48,767 nt of DNA from Phaeodactylibacter sp. (GTDB taxonomy: Bacteria; Bacteroidota; Bacteroidia; Chitinophagales; Saprospiraceae): positions 1-48,767 of the forward strand of contig NZ_JALEGS010000084.1 of NCBI RefSeq assembly GCF_022763345.1, in the 5' to 3' direction. This document shows positions 1-7,812 of this stretch, piece by piece. Both the position numbers and the translations under genes were made by a program. Position 1 is the stretch's first letter. The number at the start of each line of letters is the position of its first letter. The notes beneath the pieces were generated by a model. The model ran no database searches and was not told where the DNA came from. It saw nothing but the letters and a program-made list of their open reading frames with translations.

Positions 1-407
1 AGCCCACCGCCGATAGGCGGAGGCTGTGGAGGGTTTTGAATCTCCACCAATTGCGGAAGGGGCGCAGCCCAATCCGCTCCCAAATCTTCTTACCAAATAG
101 CCTGTTCAATCGTAAGCGTCTGTAAAGCAAACAGCCCACCGCCGTCAGGCGGAGGCTGTGGAGGGTTTTGAATCGTTGTCCCGGCGCCGAAGCTAATGGC
201 GAAGGCAGCCCACTCGCGGAAGGGGCGCAGCCCAATCCGCTCCCGGAATCTCTTTTCAAAACGCTAAATTCGATTGTAAGCGGTTGGAAAGCAAACAGCC
301 TAGCGCCGATAAGCGTACGCTATAGTTAGTTTTACAGCTCCGTCCCTATGCCGAAGCTGTATGCGAAAGTGTACAGCTGCGGAAGCGTCGACGCCTAGTC
401 CGCGCCC
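1..407. repeat. Three tandem degenerate copies of a hairpin-forming intergenic repeat
   Basis: Copies begin at 1, 133 and 297, each with agcc...ccgcc-gat-ggcgg...ggct, a self-complementary head. Each ends in a 29-base block (53-81, 216-244, 379-407) that opens with gcgga and closes with tccgc, a second dyad. Copies 1 and 2 are nearly identical in these blocks. Copy 3 is diverged but partly keeps the dyads (for example agcg...cgct). Each copy is preceded by a similar 'gcaaac' junction, so the unit includes a spacer. No gene is visible here. It lies downstream of the leftward sigma-factor gene, so it may also end or stabilise that transcript. It could be a REP/MITE-like family; only a genome search can tell. 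Confidence 0.75.
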
Positions 408-419
408 AACCTACACCCA

Positions 420-1295
420 TCAATTCAAGTTGAACAAACTCCTGATCTTTTTATCTGCGACGATCCGCTCAAACAACCTCCGGTCATGAGCCTTCTCTTG
501 AAACGGGTGGTCCCTGAACAAGCCAGCATAATCTATTTCAGTCAGCTCACACAGTTCTTCGGCTTTTTGAGGGACTTCCTCGCGAATCTTTTTCAAATAG
601 GAAATATTGTATTTCATGTTGTCTGGATCAACCCACCCTGCTTTGATGAACGACCGGGTCTTTCGGTGGCAGCGGCAGGGGTTTGCCTTGTTGATCAGGC
701 CGCATTTGTTGTTCATGAAGTGGTAGAGGTCTTTTCTGGCACGTGAGAGCTTTTGGCGAAAGTTGTCTTTGGACAAGTCCAGCATTTGCGAGCCTATCGT
801 GTGGTCTACACCGAAAATCTCACCGAGAATATATACCAACCGTTGCTCCCGGTCGAGGCACAAAAGCATGCCGCTCATGCAACTGATATTGGCTTCTGTG
901 ATCAACTCTTTCATTTCGGCTTTCTCAAGCGCAGAGAGCTCGGTGTCTTCCATTTGCGCAAGCTCATCCCCATACTGATCAAAAGAGGTAATGTAGTCTT
1001 CCAGCCAGACCTTCTTCATTTTAAGGAAATGATTGAAAGTGATGCGGTAAAGCCAGGTCCGGAAGTTGCTCTTGCCCTTAAATTGCGACAAATTGGTGAT
1101 GACCTTTATGAGGACTTCCTGAGTAATGTCTTCTGCGTCGAAAGGGCTCAGGGTCATCTTTAGCGCCACGTTGTAAATGTAGTGCTGATGCTTTTTTACC
1201 AGCGTCTCCAGGGCAATTTTAGAGCCTTCTCGTGCCAGTGCAATCAGTTCGTGGTCGTCTTTGTCCGGGTAGGAGGGTTGAAAGGGGTTGCTCAT
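420..1295 (-). CDS. ECF-type RNA polymerase sigma factor with Cys/His C-terminal extension
   Basis: This is a sigma-70 family factor of 291 residues, longer than the roughly 180-200 usual for ECF sigmas. Region 2 lies at about residues 25-95, with the typical DAEDITQEV and FRTWLYRI motifs. Region 4 is at about 145-195 and is rather divergent. A C-terminal extension of about 95 residues begins with Cys198, Cys207, Cys209 and His210 (spacing C-x8-C-x-C-H), which could bind a metal. No anti-sigma gene is adjacent, so the extension may do the sensing. It sits 102 bases downstream of the ABM-like lipoprotein gene on the same strand and may be co-transcribed with it. The sigma-factor call is firm. 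The sensory role of the extension is inference. Confidence 0.88.
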   Translation of the reverse strand: MSNPFQPSYPDKDDHELIALAREGSKIALETLVKKHQHYIYNVALKMTLSPFDAEDITQEVLIKVITNLSQFKGKSNFRTWLYRITFNHFLKMKKVWLEDYITSFDQYGDELAQMEDTELSALEKAEMKELITEANISCMSGMLLCLDREQRLVYILGEIFGVDHTIGSQMLDLSKDNFRQKLSRARKDLYHFMNNKCGLINKANPCRCHRKTRSFIKAGWVDPDNMKYNISYLKKIREEVPQKAEELCELTEIDYAGLFRDHPFQEKAHDRRLFERIVADKKIRSLFNLN

Positions 1296-1397
1296 TTTCT
1301 ATGATCTGATTTTGAAAATTAGAATCCGATAACAACGGCTTTGCCTAAAAATAGCCCTCCAGGCCAGGTTTACATAGGCCCGGAGGGGCTGGTAAGC

Positions 1398-1799
1398 TTA
1401 TTCTGCAGATAAGATCGGTGTTGTCAGGTTCATTTTTACGGAATTGAAATCAATTTTTTCCATAAAGGGCATTACCAGCTCGGACTGTTCCGCCATTTGC
1501 ATGGCTTTTTCGGCGCTTTCCTGGTCTTCCCAATAGACGATATCTGTCCAGGTACCGTCCTGCGAAACGGTTAGCGTCCGTTTAAGGAAGCCAGTCTGAA
1601 GAGCCAGGAACCCTTTCTGCATAGCACGGGCGGCAGCTTCAAAGTCCTTTGTGTCCACGCCTGCCCGAAGCTGGAAGGTGGTCACTTCTACTATGCCGGC
1701 TTGTCTTGCGTTTGTTGTCATTGCTGTTGTGTTTTGAATGGATGGGCTGCAAGCGGCCAGAAAAGCCATAGCCAACCCGGTGAAAATTACCTTGTTCAT
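1398..1799 (-). CDS. Small lipoprotein with ABM-like (dimeric alpha/beta barrel) fold
   Basis: This is a 133-residue predicted lipoprotein. The signal peptide ends in a lipobox (FLAAC, Cys17), so it is probably anchored in the outer or inner membrane facing the periplasm. The mature part, about residues 38-125, has the pattern of the antibiotic-biosynthesis-monooxygenase/ferredoxin-like fold: a first strand near VEVTTFQLRAG, a helix FEAAARAMQKGF, a strand RTLTVSQDGTW followed by DIVYWEDQESAEKAM. ABM-fold proteins often form dimers and some act on small organics or haem, but no catalytic residue can be assigned. It lies just upstream of the sigma-factor gene in the same orientation and could be a regulatory partner or target. 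Fold call is moderate; function unknown. Confidence 0.75.
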   Translation of the reverse strand: MNKVIFTGLAMAFLAACSPSIQNTTAMTTNARQAGIVEVTTFQLRAGVDTKDFEAAARAMQKGFLALQTGFLKRTLTVSQDGTWTDIVYWEDQESAEKAMQMAEQSELVMPFMEKIDFNSVKMNLTTPILSAE

Positions 1800-2202
1800 A
1801 CAGTCTCGTTTAAATGTTTGGTGGTTAGATCGCGGGGAGGGTGGGGTGTGACAGTTTCTGTAAATTTTTTTGAAAAAATTCCATAGATGGCTCGATTGGG
1901 GCTCGGTTTTTCATTTACAATGCCCCCCTAAGCGAGACTGTTAAGGAAAGCATTGCGAATACCTTAGCGAGTTTGAGAAGCCGGATAACAGGAGCTGAAT
2001 TGAAAGAGTATTTTTCCGCTGAGGACGACAGGGCTTGGCTGTGTAGAATAGTTCTAAAGCCTCAGCCTATCGTGCTATTGCTAAGGCTACAAAACCGGAC
2101 AACCGGCTGCATAATAAAGCTGGGCCCAAACACCTCCACCAGGCTCCATCAGCATGTTGTAAAATCAAGGCTTTTTCTGAAAAGTGCGTATTGCCAACGG
2201 CT
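1800..2202. other. Gene-poor gap, possible decayed coding sequence
   Basis: About 400 bases between the lipoprotein gene and the orphan sorting domain. The rightward strand shows stretches that look coding-like in one frame (about 1930-2050) and then in another (about 2055-2130), which would fit a decayed gene. I recognise no family, and both frames break up. The leftward promoter of the lipoprotein gene must lie in the left part of this gap. Confidence 0.4.
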
Positions 2203-2463
2203 TTATTTTTTGATCAGCTTCCTGTCCAGGCTTCCGCCTTCAAAGGTGAACTTCAACAGGCATATCCCCGCCGCCAAATCTGAAATATTTATGCTACAGG
2301 ACGTGCAATCGATTTGCCGCACTTCACGGTCCATCGCATCAAAAAGTGACAAGGACTGTTCTCCAGCTCCATATTCTCCAGACGCTATATGCAAGATGCC
2401 TGTAGCAGGATTTGGGAATACCCGAACAGCGAAGGCTTCGTGTCCTATGGAAACGGTGGATAG
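2203..2463 (-). pseudogene. Orphan T9SS C-terminal sorting domain (remnant of a secreted protein gene)
   Basis: Read leftwards, the open frame starts after an in-frame TAG at 2464-2466 and encodes about 86 residues. It has all the landmarks of a type A T9SS sorting domain: FAVRVFPNPATG near the start, a central LSLFDAMDREVRQ strand pair, INISDLAAGICLLKF, and the terminal RKLIKK. No signal peptide or cargo domain precedes it. The only upstream ATG, eight codons before the TAG, opens a peptide that stops at once. An isolated sorting domain cannot be exported, so this is best read as the 3' relic of a deleted secreted-protein gene. The real AGIY motif has become AGIC, consistent with drift. Confidence 0.75.
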
Positions 2464-2692
2464 CTATTTTGAATGATTTGTTGTGGTCATGTCGTGGTAT
2501 AGTTGAGTCTTTGTTGTGGTGGTTATTTACTGGAAACTGAGGGTTAAACCCTAACTTTATCCGCTGTGTTTCATTTAAGCACTAGGACGTGCAGGTGATT
2601 TATTCATCTGTGCGTTTGCTACAGTAACAGATCTAGCCACCTGGGTATTCAGGGGCTTTTCTTTGTTTTAATCAACTAAAAGTTTAGAAATT

Positions 2693-3559
2693 ATGAAATC
2701 AATTTTTACAAGTATTGTACTTAGTTTGTTTATCCTCCCTGCGCTCTTTGGGCAAAATACAATTGAGGTAAGCGCTTCGGCCGAGTGGAAAGGCTTTATG
2801 AATGTTTTCAATTTGGGAGGAGGATACGAATTTGGCTCTGAATGGGGCATTGCAGATTTGAAAACCGTTCTGGACACGGATGCCAATACAGTTACCCTGC
2901 AGCCTAATTTTAATACCTACGCTGATAACCCCGGTGATGCATACTGGATTGACCCTGCAACGGGCGAAGGTGCGAAAATGATGGAGGCTTCCACTTTCAT
3001 TGAGCCGGGTACAAGCTTTAATGGCGAAGATTTAACTTTTTCAGGTGCTGTAGTGTCCAACACCATGGATGAGTCTTACGAAGTGAGGTATTTCATCAAG
3101 GCGCTCAATCCTGATGACAATTTTTCAGATGCACTCGGAGGGGCGGGAATCATGGATATGCCGGAAAGCGGTATGTTCACAGTAACCATTTCTGGAGATC
3201 AGCTGGCTGCTGGTTTACTTATTCAGTGTGGTTTCAGTGTGACTGGCAGAAATGCTAATCCTGCTAACGAAGCGGCTCTGGGCAGCGTCGTAATCAGTGA
3301 TATGGCAGTATCCGTTGATGGACTGGTTGAGCAGGAGAACAACATCCGCGTGTTTCCTAACCCGGCGACTGATTTGCTCCTGATTAAGAGCAATTCTCCC
3401 GTACAAGCCTATGAGGTTGCAACAATCACAGGACAGACCGTACTAATGGGACAGGCAAATAACAACAACATCGACGTTTCCAGCCTGGTAGCCGGAACCT
3501 ACCTAATCCGCGTACAGGTTGCAGAAGGACAGCAGACCTTGAAGTTCATCAAGCGTTAA
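2693..3559 (+). CDS. Secreted protein with T9SS type A sorting domain
   Basis: This 288-residue protein has an N-terminal signal peptide (cleavage probably after LFG, residue 20). A beta-rich middle region of about residues 21-210 is rich in Asp, Gly and Thr and matches no family I recognise. The C-terminal sorting domain, about residues 215-288, carries RVFPNPATDLLLI, a VDVSSL-type turn (IDVSSLVAGTYLIRV) and the final LKFIKR. It should cross the inner membrane by Sec and the outer membrane by T9SS, then be attached to the surface or released. It stands alone, with a strong terminator 32 bases downstream. The T9SS route is firm; the cargo role is unknown. Confidence 0.9.
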   Translation: MKSIFTSIVLSLFILPALFGQNTIEVSASAEWKGFMNVFNLGGGYEFGSEWGIADLKTVLDTDANTVTLQPNFNTYADNPGDAYWIDPATGEGAKMMEASTFIEPGTSFNGEDLTFSGAVVSNTMDESYEVRYFIKALNPDDNFSDALGGAGIMDMPESGMFTVTISGDQLAAGLLIQCGFSVTGRNANPANEAALGSVVISDMAVSVDGLVEQENNIRVFPNPATDLLLIKSNSPVQAYEVATITGQTVLMGQANNNNIDVSSLVAGTYLIRVQVAEGQQTLKFIKR

Positions 3560-3591
3560 TCAGCGTTTGTTTCTGAATGGATGGTAAAAAG

Positions 3592-3630
3592 AGTGCCGTC
3601 TCCGTTTAAGATCGGGGGCGGCACTTTTTT
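3592..3630 (+). terminator. Rho-independent terminator of the T9SS cargo gene
   Basis: A 13-base arm (agtgccgtctccg) pairs with cgggggcggcact across a short loop, with one or two mismatches, and is followed directly by a run of T. It begins 33 bases after the stop codon. Confidence 0.85.
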
Positions 3631-3748
3631 GTACAGGTGGCTTTTGTGGTGAGGTAGTTAAACGTGACGCCACACTCTGGCTCCCAAAAAGGAAGAGGAG
3701 GAAGGCAATACAGCAGTAAAGCCTTGCTCCGCTCTGGTTGTTCTATTT

Positions 3749-4804
3749 CTAATTCGTGCTCACCGAAATCTTTTCACAAGCTTTGTCTCCGTTTACAGAA
3801 AACACCGTGCGCTTATATCCCTCCGGACAGCTCCAGCATCTATTGGTACCTATGTCAAAGAAGTAGCCAGATCCACAGGTTTTAGCACTATTGACCAGCT
3901 GGGCATTTTGGTAATCAGCTGGCACGCGCTGTGAGCAGGCTTTGTCAGAAGTGACGGGATAGGCTGTGCGGTTGTAGCCCTGCGGGCAGCTGTAGCAGTA
4001 GCCATTGGGGTCTAAAAACTGTCCGCCAGGGCAGTCCGTACCTATTAAGCCACCACCGCGCCCGTGACGGGTAGCGCGAACTAGCTTCTCTCCACCGGCA
4101 CGCTCGCAGGCTTTGTCACTCTTTACAGAAAATACGGTACGCTTGTAGCCCTGCGGGCACGTCCAGCAAGTACCGCCGTCAATCGGGTCGTAGAAGGTGC
4201 CGTTGCCACAGCCAACCTGGCCTCCCTTTGTGGCAGGCTTATATTCATTGCTTACCGTAATGCTGCTGCCGTTTGGAGTATCGACAGATTCCAGGTAGGG
4301 CAGGCCGTAGACTTCCACCTCCGCCAGAGAAAGGATGCCTTTTGGGTTTCTTAACTGTATCATTACATAGCGGCCTTCAGCTTGGCCTTCAAAGGTAAGC
4401 GGGTTGGTACCTGTATTGCGCTGGGAGCCTGAGATGAAGCCTCTCCAAGATTCCTGAGCGGTGTTTTTGACCAATATCACGAAGTTATCTAAGCGTTCCT
4501 TACAACAGTCGGTGCGGTTCCAAACCCGGATTTTTCTGATGTCGTGCACTTCGCCCAGATCAACGGTCCACCAGGGGTTGTTTGAGCCGCCACCCTGGGT
4601 ATGGGTGACCGAGCCGCTCTGCCAGCGGCCATCCGTATTGCCGTCCACGGCTTTTGAAGGTTGGCCGGAGCTGCTGGTGTAATTACTGGATTGGGTGGCA
4701 CGCTTGTTGAGTGCTACGTTGTTTTGAGCCGAAAGTCCCATTCCCATAAATAAGATAAAGGCTCCCAGGCAAATGAATTGAATGAGGTTCTTTGAGGATT
4801 GCAT
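3749..4804 (-). CDS. Secreted discoidin (F5/8 type C) protein with three Cys-rich repeats
   Basis: The preferred start at 4804 gives 351 residues beginning with a clear signal peptide (about 1-27, ending LSAQ). An upstream in-frame ATG at 4900 would only add residues unlike a leader. Residues about 28-170 are an F5/8 type C/discoidin domain: NVALNKRATQSS at its start, WWTVDLG in the middle, and EVEVYG at its end. This fold usually binds sugars or lipids. The rest holds three copies of a Cys-rich unit of about 36-45 residues with the core C-P-x-G-Y-x-R-T-x(4)-V-x(2)-D-K-A-C. There is no T9SS sorting domain, so export beyond the periplasm is uncertain. Probably a carbohydrate-binding surface or periplasmic protein. 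Confidence 0.85.
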   Translation of the reverse strand: MQSSKNLIQFICLGAFILFMGMGLSAQNNVALNKRATQSSNYTSSSGQPSKAVDGNTDGRWQSGSVTHTQGGGSNNPWWTVDLGEVHDIRKIRVWNRTDCCKERLDNFVILVKNTAQESWRGFISGSQRNTGTNPLTFEGQAEGRYVMIQLRNPKGILSLAEVEVYGLPYLESVDTPNGSSITVSNEYKPATKGGQVGCGNGTFYDPIDGGTCWTCPQGYKRTVFSVKSDKACERAGGEKLVRATRHGRGGGLIGTDCPGGQFLDPNGYCYSCPQGYNRTAYPVTSDKACSQRVPADYQNAQLVNSAKTCGSGYFFDIGTNRCWSCPEGYKRTVFSVNGDKACEKISVSTN

Positions 4805-4930
4805 AAAGGTTAAATTTTGGTCTAGTGTAAATCTTGAACTCGCTGACAAAGTAATGGGCAATCCTGCTGGGGTAGAACCACAATTGAGAATTTGGAACAA
4901 TAGGGGAGAATCTGGAAAAATTGACCAATC

Positions 4931-6169
4931 CTAATCCTTTTCCCTTGTCACAGGAAGCATCTCAGTAGCTGCTGCATGTATAAAGAGTACCAGCTCCACT
5001 TTAAAGCGCCCGCCTTCTGCCGAAACGTGCAGGGTATGCTGGTCAGGCAGGAAAAGCTTCAGGCGTTCCTGTACATTTCTGATGCCAATACCATAGGAAA
5101 TGGGTTTATCCGCACCTGACCTGGAGGGGGCATAAGTGTTTTCAATGTTGAACTGTATATACGTTTCCCGGACCTCCAATGAGGCATTGACCAATGCCTT
5201 TCCTGGACTGTAACTGCCGTATTTAAAGGCGTTTTCAAAAAAAGGCTGCAACAGCATAGGGGGGATAACGATAGTTTGCATTTGCTCCGGAGTGGCACTG
5301 TGTTGAAACGTAACCTCAAATTCATCTTGGTAAATTGTGGTATTAAAGTCGAGATAGTTTTCCACAAACGCGATTTCATGCCTTAATGCAATCACGTCTT
5401 CTTTACCATAGCCCAATAAGTACCCCATCAATTCAGAAAGGCGTAGTAGGGCATGGTCCACACGTTTGCTTTCTACGAGAGCCAAATGATAAACCCCACT
5501 TATGGCATTGATGAGAAAATGGGGGTCTGTCTGTGCTTTAAGGAATTTTAGCTTTTCCTCCCGGATACGGATGGCGCTTTGTTTTTGCTTCAATTCGTTT
5601 CGGAGCAACTGTAATTCCAGCTCTTTTTGATTGAACCAACTTTCTATTAAGCGAATAGGGGACGTAATGAAAAAGACGCCTACTGTACCTATGGTCATTC
5701 CTAGGTAGTAAGGCGGCAGAAAACCGTATTTTAGAGAGAATAAACCGGCATTGATCAAGCTTGTCTTGGCTTTTTCAGCAGCCCCCCGATTGTATATGTC
5801 GCCAAGCAATGTTTTGGTGCTTTCGGAAGTAAGCAAAAAGTAATCCAGCCTGATCCGTAGGTAATTCACTACCACGATGAGCGCAATGATCAGTAAGATG
5901 TACGTAAGGTATCTGCCCCTTGAAAAGAACCTGGGATATAGATAGTACAAATTAGGGTAGATTAGCGCAGAGAACAAAAAAGCATGCAAGAAAAACCGGA
6001 CTGTGAGCGCACTGTAATAGCCCCCCAGAGCACCGCCTGAAGATAGGATGTCAAAAATGGCAAAGGATACCCAAAAGAACACATTTGCTAAGACCAGCAA
6101 ATGCATTTTCGTAAAAATTGAATGACGAACAGGGTTTTTAGTGTCCATTTTTATTGGAAGAGGTGCCAA
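4931..6169 (-). CDS. LytS-family sensor histidine kinase
   Basis: This 412-residue membrane kinase has four or so hydrophobic segments in residues 22-175, a short coiled coil (about 180-212), then a His_kinase domain. The phospho-acceptor motif reads DPHFLINAI (His217), a variant of the usual NPHFLFN. The ATP-binding region has PPMLLQPFFENAFKYG (N box) and YGIGIRNVQERL (G box). It is divergent from the LytTR regulator gene that starts 98 bases away, so the two almost certainly form a two-component pair. An alternative start is the Met at residue 8 (MDTKN). The stimulus is not evident; the membrane part has no extracellular domain, which suggests membrane or ligand-in-membrane sensing. Confidence 0.92.
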   Translation of the reverse strand: MAPLPIKMDTKNPVRHSIFTKMHLLVLANVFFWVSFAIFDILSSGGALGGYYSALTVRFFLHAFLFSALIYPNLYYLYPRFFSRGRYLTYILLIIALIVVVNYLRIRLDYFLLTSESTKTLLGDIYNRGAAEKAKTSLINAGLFSLKYGFLPPYYLGMTIGTVGVFFITSPIRLIESWFNQKELELQLLRNELKQKQSAIRIREEKLKFLKAQTDPHFLINAISGVYHLALVESKRVDHALLRLSELMGYLLGYGKEDVIALRHEIAFVENYLDFNTTIYQDEFEVTFQHSATPEQMQTIVIPPMLLQPFFENAFKYGSYSPGKALVNASLEVRETYIQFNIENTYAPSRSGADKPISYGIGIRNVQERLKLFLPDQHTLHVSAEGGRFKVELVLFIHAAATEMLPVTREKD

Positions 6170-6267
6170 ATTCTCAGTAAAATAGACAAATTCTCATTTT
6201 TGCTTACCTATGCTTGCCAAGAATGGTCATATTATGAACTTTATAGCAATTGAAACTCAGCTTTTCC

Positions 6268-7071
6268 ATGCCCGATACAATTAAGACGATACTTATAGAC
6301 GACAATAAACTGCACTTAAGTAGTTTATTGATCTTGTTGCAACGCAACTGCCCCAAGGTAGAAATTTGCGACACCTGCCGCTCAGCCGAAGAAGGGCTGG
6401 AATCTATAAAAATGCACAAGCCTGATTTGGTTTTTCTGGATATCCAAATGGAGACCCCCGTAGCAGGTTTTGAACTCTTGGAACAATTGCCGGAACGGGC
6501 TTTCGATGTGATTTTTACCACCCAGCACGATATGCATGCCATGCGGGCTTTTGAGGTCTACCCTATCGACTTTCTCGTCAAGCCTATTGACCCCAAGCGG
6601 CTGGTCAAGGCTATGAGCATTATTGAAGAGCGGCAACTACCCTTGGTTTCAAATGCCTTATTGAGTGAAATAAAAACGGTATACCAAAACCCGGAAGTAC
6701 CCTCGCCACAGGTTTCAGTGCCTACCATGGAAGGCTGCTCTTTTGTCAAAGCCGCAGATATTATCCGGTGCCAGGCAGCTACGGAAAAAGGCAACCAAAC
6801 GCTTTTCTACCTGAAAACGCAGAAGAACCCCATCCTTTGCTCGAAAACCCTGAAAACGGTTGAGCAGGAACTGCTGAAAGGGCACGCTTTCTGCCGTATC
6901 CATCAAAGCCACCTCGTCAACCGGCTGCACCTGAAAAACTACATTAAAGACGGTGGCAGTCCCCCTGAGCCGGCTGGAAAAGATAAGAAGGCCGCCGGAG
7001 GATGGGTCATCACAATAGATCAAGCCGTCCTGCCTGTTTCTAAAGCAGGAAAACAACGATTGCTCTCATAA
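6268..7071 (+). CDS. LytTR-family response regulator
   Basis: The start at 6268 (ATG, MPDTIKTILIDD) is preferred to an upstream TTG. The 267-residue protein has a receiver domain (about 5-125) with the acidic pair Asp11-Asp12, the phospho-acceptor Asp58 in LVFLDIQM, and the conserved Lys in FLVKPID. A LytTR DNA-binding domain follows at about 150-262: FCRIHQSHLVNRLHLKNY is the diagnostic stretch. Between the LytTR strands there is an unusual Gly/Pro/Lys-rich insertion (DGGSPPEPAGKDKKAAGG). It is the partner of the divergent LytS kinase. Targets are unknown; neighbouring genes are candidates. Confidence 0.92.
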   Translation: MPDTIKTILIDDNKLHLSSLLILLQRNCPKVEICDTCRSAEEGLESIKMHKPDLVFLDIQMETPVAGFELLEQLPERAFDVIFTTQHDMHAMRAFEVYPIDFLVKPIDPKRLVKAMSIIEERQLPLVSNALLSEIKTVYQNPEVPSPQVSVPTMEGCSFVKAADIIRCQAATEKGNQTLFYLKTQKNPILCSKTLKTVEQELLKGHAFCRIHQSHLVNRLHLKNYIKDGGSPPEPAGKDKKAAGGWVITIDQAVLPVSKAGKQRLLS

Positions 7072-7188
7072 GCTTTTCTCCACCTTTGACTATCCTCTGA
7101 TCAGCCTTGGAGAGGCTTAAAACGAAAATGGGTACGGAAGCTATCAGCGAAACGCAGCCCTTGCCCTTTTTCCCTACCTTTGCCCCTC

Positions 7189-7803
7189 ATGACCTACCTG
7201 AACCATAGCTTATTGGGTTGTGTGGTGACCATGCTCGCCATGCTGCTGCCCGGTATGGTAAACCTAACGGCTGCCCGCGAATACCTGCGTCGGGGCGCCC
7301 GTGCAGCCTTACGCTTTAACCTCGGTGCTTCAGTCGCTGTGTTTATCCATGCCTATATCGCCATTGCCTTTGCCGGGCTGCTGGCCCGCGAACCGGCCTA
7401 CCTCACCTATCTGCGGCAGGGGGCCGTACTGCTGTTTCTGGCGCTAAGTGCTTTTTTCGGCCTGCAGGCTTTGCGGAAGCAAACGATTCAGGCGAGTGAG
7501 CAGAAAGGGCAGCCGTTGTTGAAAGGCTTTTTTGTTTCGTTATTCAACCTGGTTAACATTCCAGGTATGTTCGCGCTGACTACTGTGCTTCGGGCGCGGG
7601 GGTTGCTTGTCTTTGCATCGCCTTACCGGTTTTTCTATGTGGCGGGAACAGCCGTTGGCGCCTTCGCTATGCTGTCGCTTTACACTCTGGCCGCCCGTCG
7701 TATTGAACAAACCGGCCCGGCTTTCTACCAAAGGCTGAATGCGGGGCTGAGTGGATTGTTCCTGCTCCTGGCACTTATGCAGGTGGGGCAAATGTGGGGT
7801 TAG
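7189..7803 (+). CDS. LysE-family-like amino acid/metabolite exporter
   Basis: The ATG at 7189 is preferred to an in-frame TTG three codons earlier, giving 204 residues. There are about six hydrophobic segments. The first holds a Pro-Gly pair (LLPGMVNLTAAREYLRRGAR) like the substrate-proximal PGP region of LysE/RhtB transporters, and a second half-repeat contains FNLVNIPGM. Related small Bacteroidota proteins are annotated as LysE family translocators. It probably exports an amino acid or similar solute across the inner membrane. Its stop codon is only nine bases from the end of the convergent SusC-like gene, leaving no room for a separate terminator. Substrate unknown. Confidence 0.75.
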   Translation: MTYLNHSLLGCVVTMLAMLLPGMVNLTAAREYLRRGARAALRFNLGASVAVFIHAYIAIAFAGLLAREPAYLTYLRQGAVLLFLALSAFFGLQALRKQTIQASEQKGQPLLKGFFVSLFNLVNIPGMFALTTVLRARGLLVFASPYRFFYVAGTAVGAFAMLSLYTLAARRIEQTGPAFYQRLNAGLSGLFLLLALMQVGQMWG

Positions 7804-7812
7804 TTCTTGTCT

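Noticed and set aside
1973..2476. A 167-codon rightward frame across the pseudogene
   Set aside because: It is antisense to the orphan sorting domain on its right side and shows no family likeness. The left end looks coding-like only in fragments of two frames.
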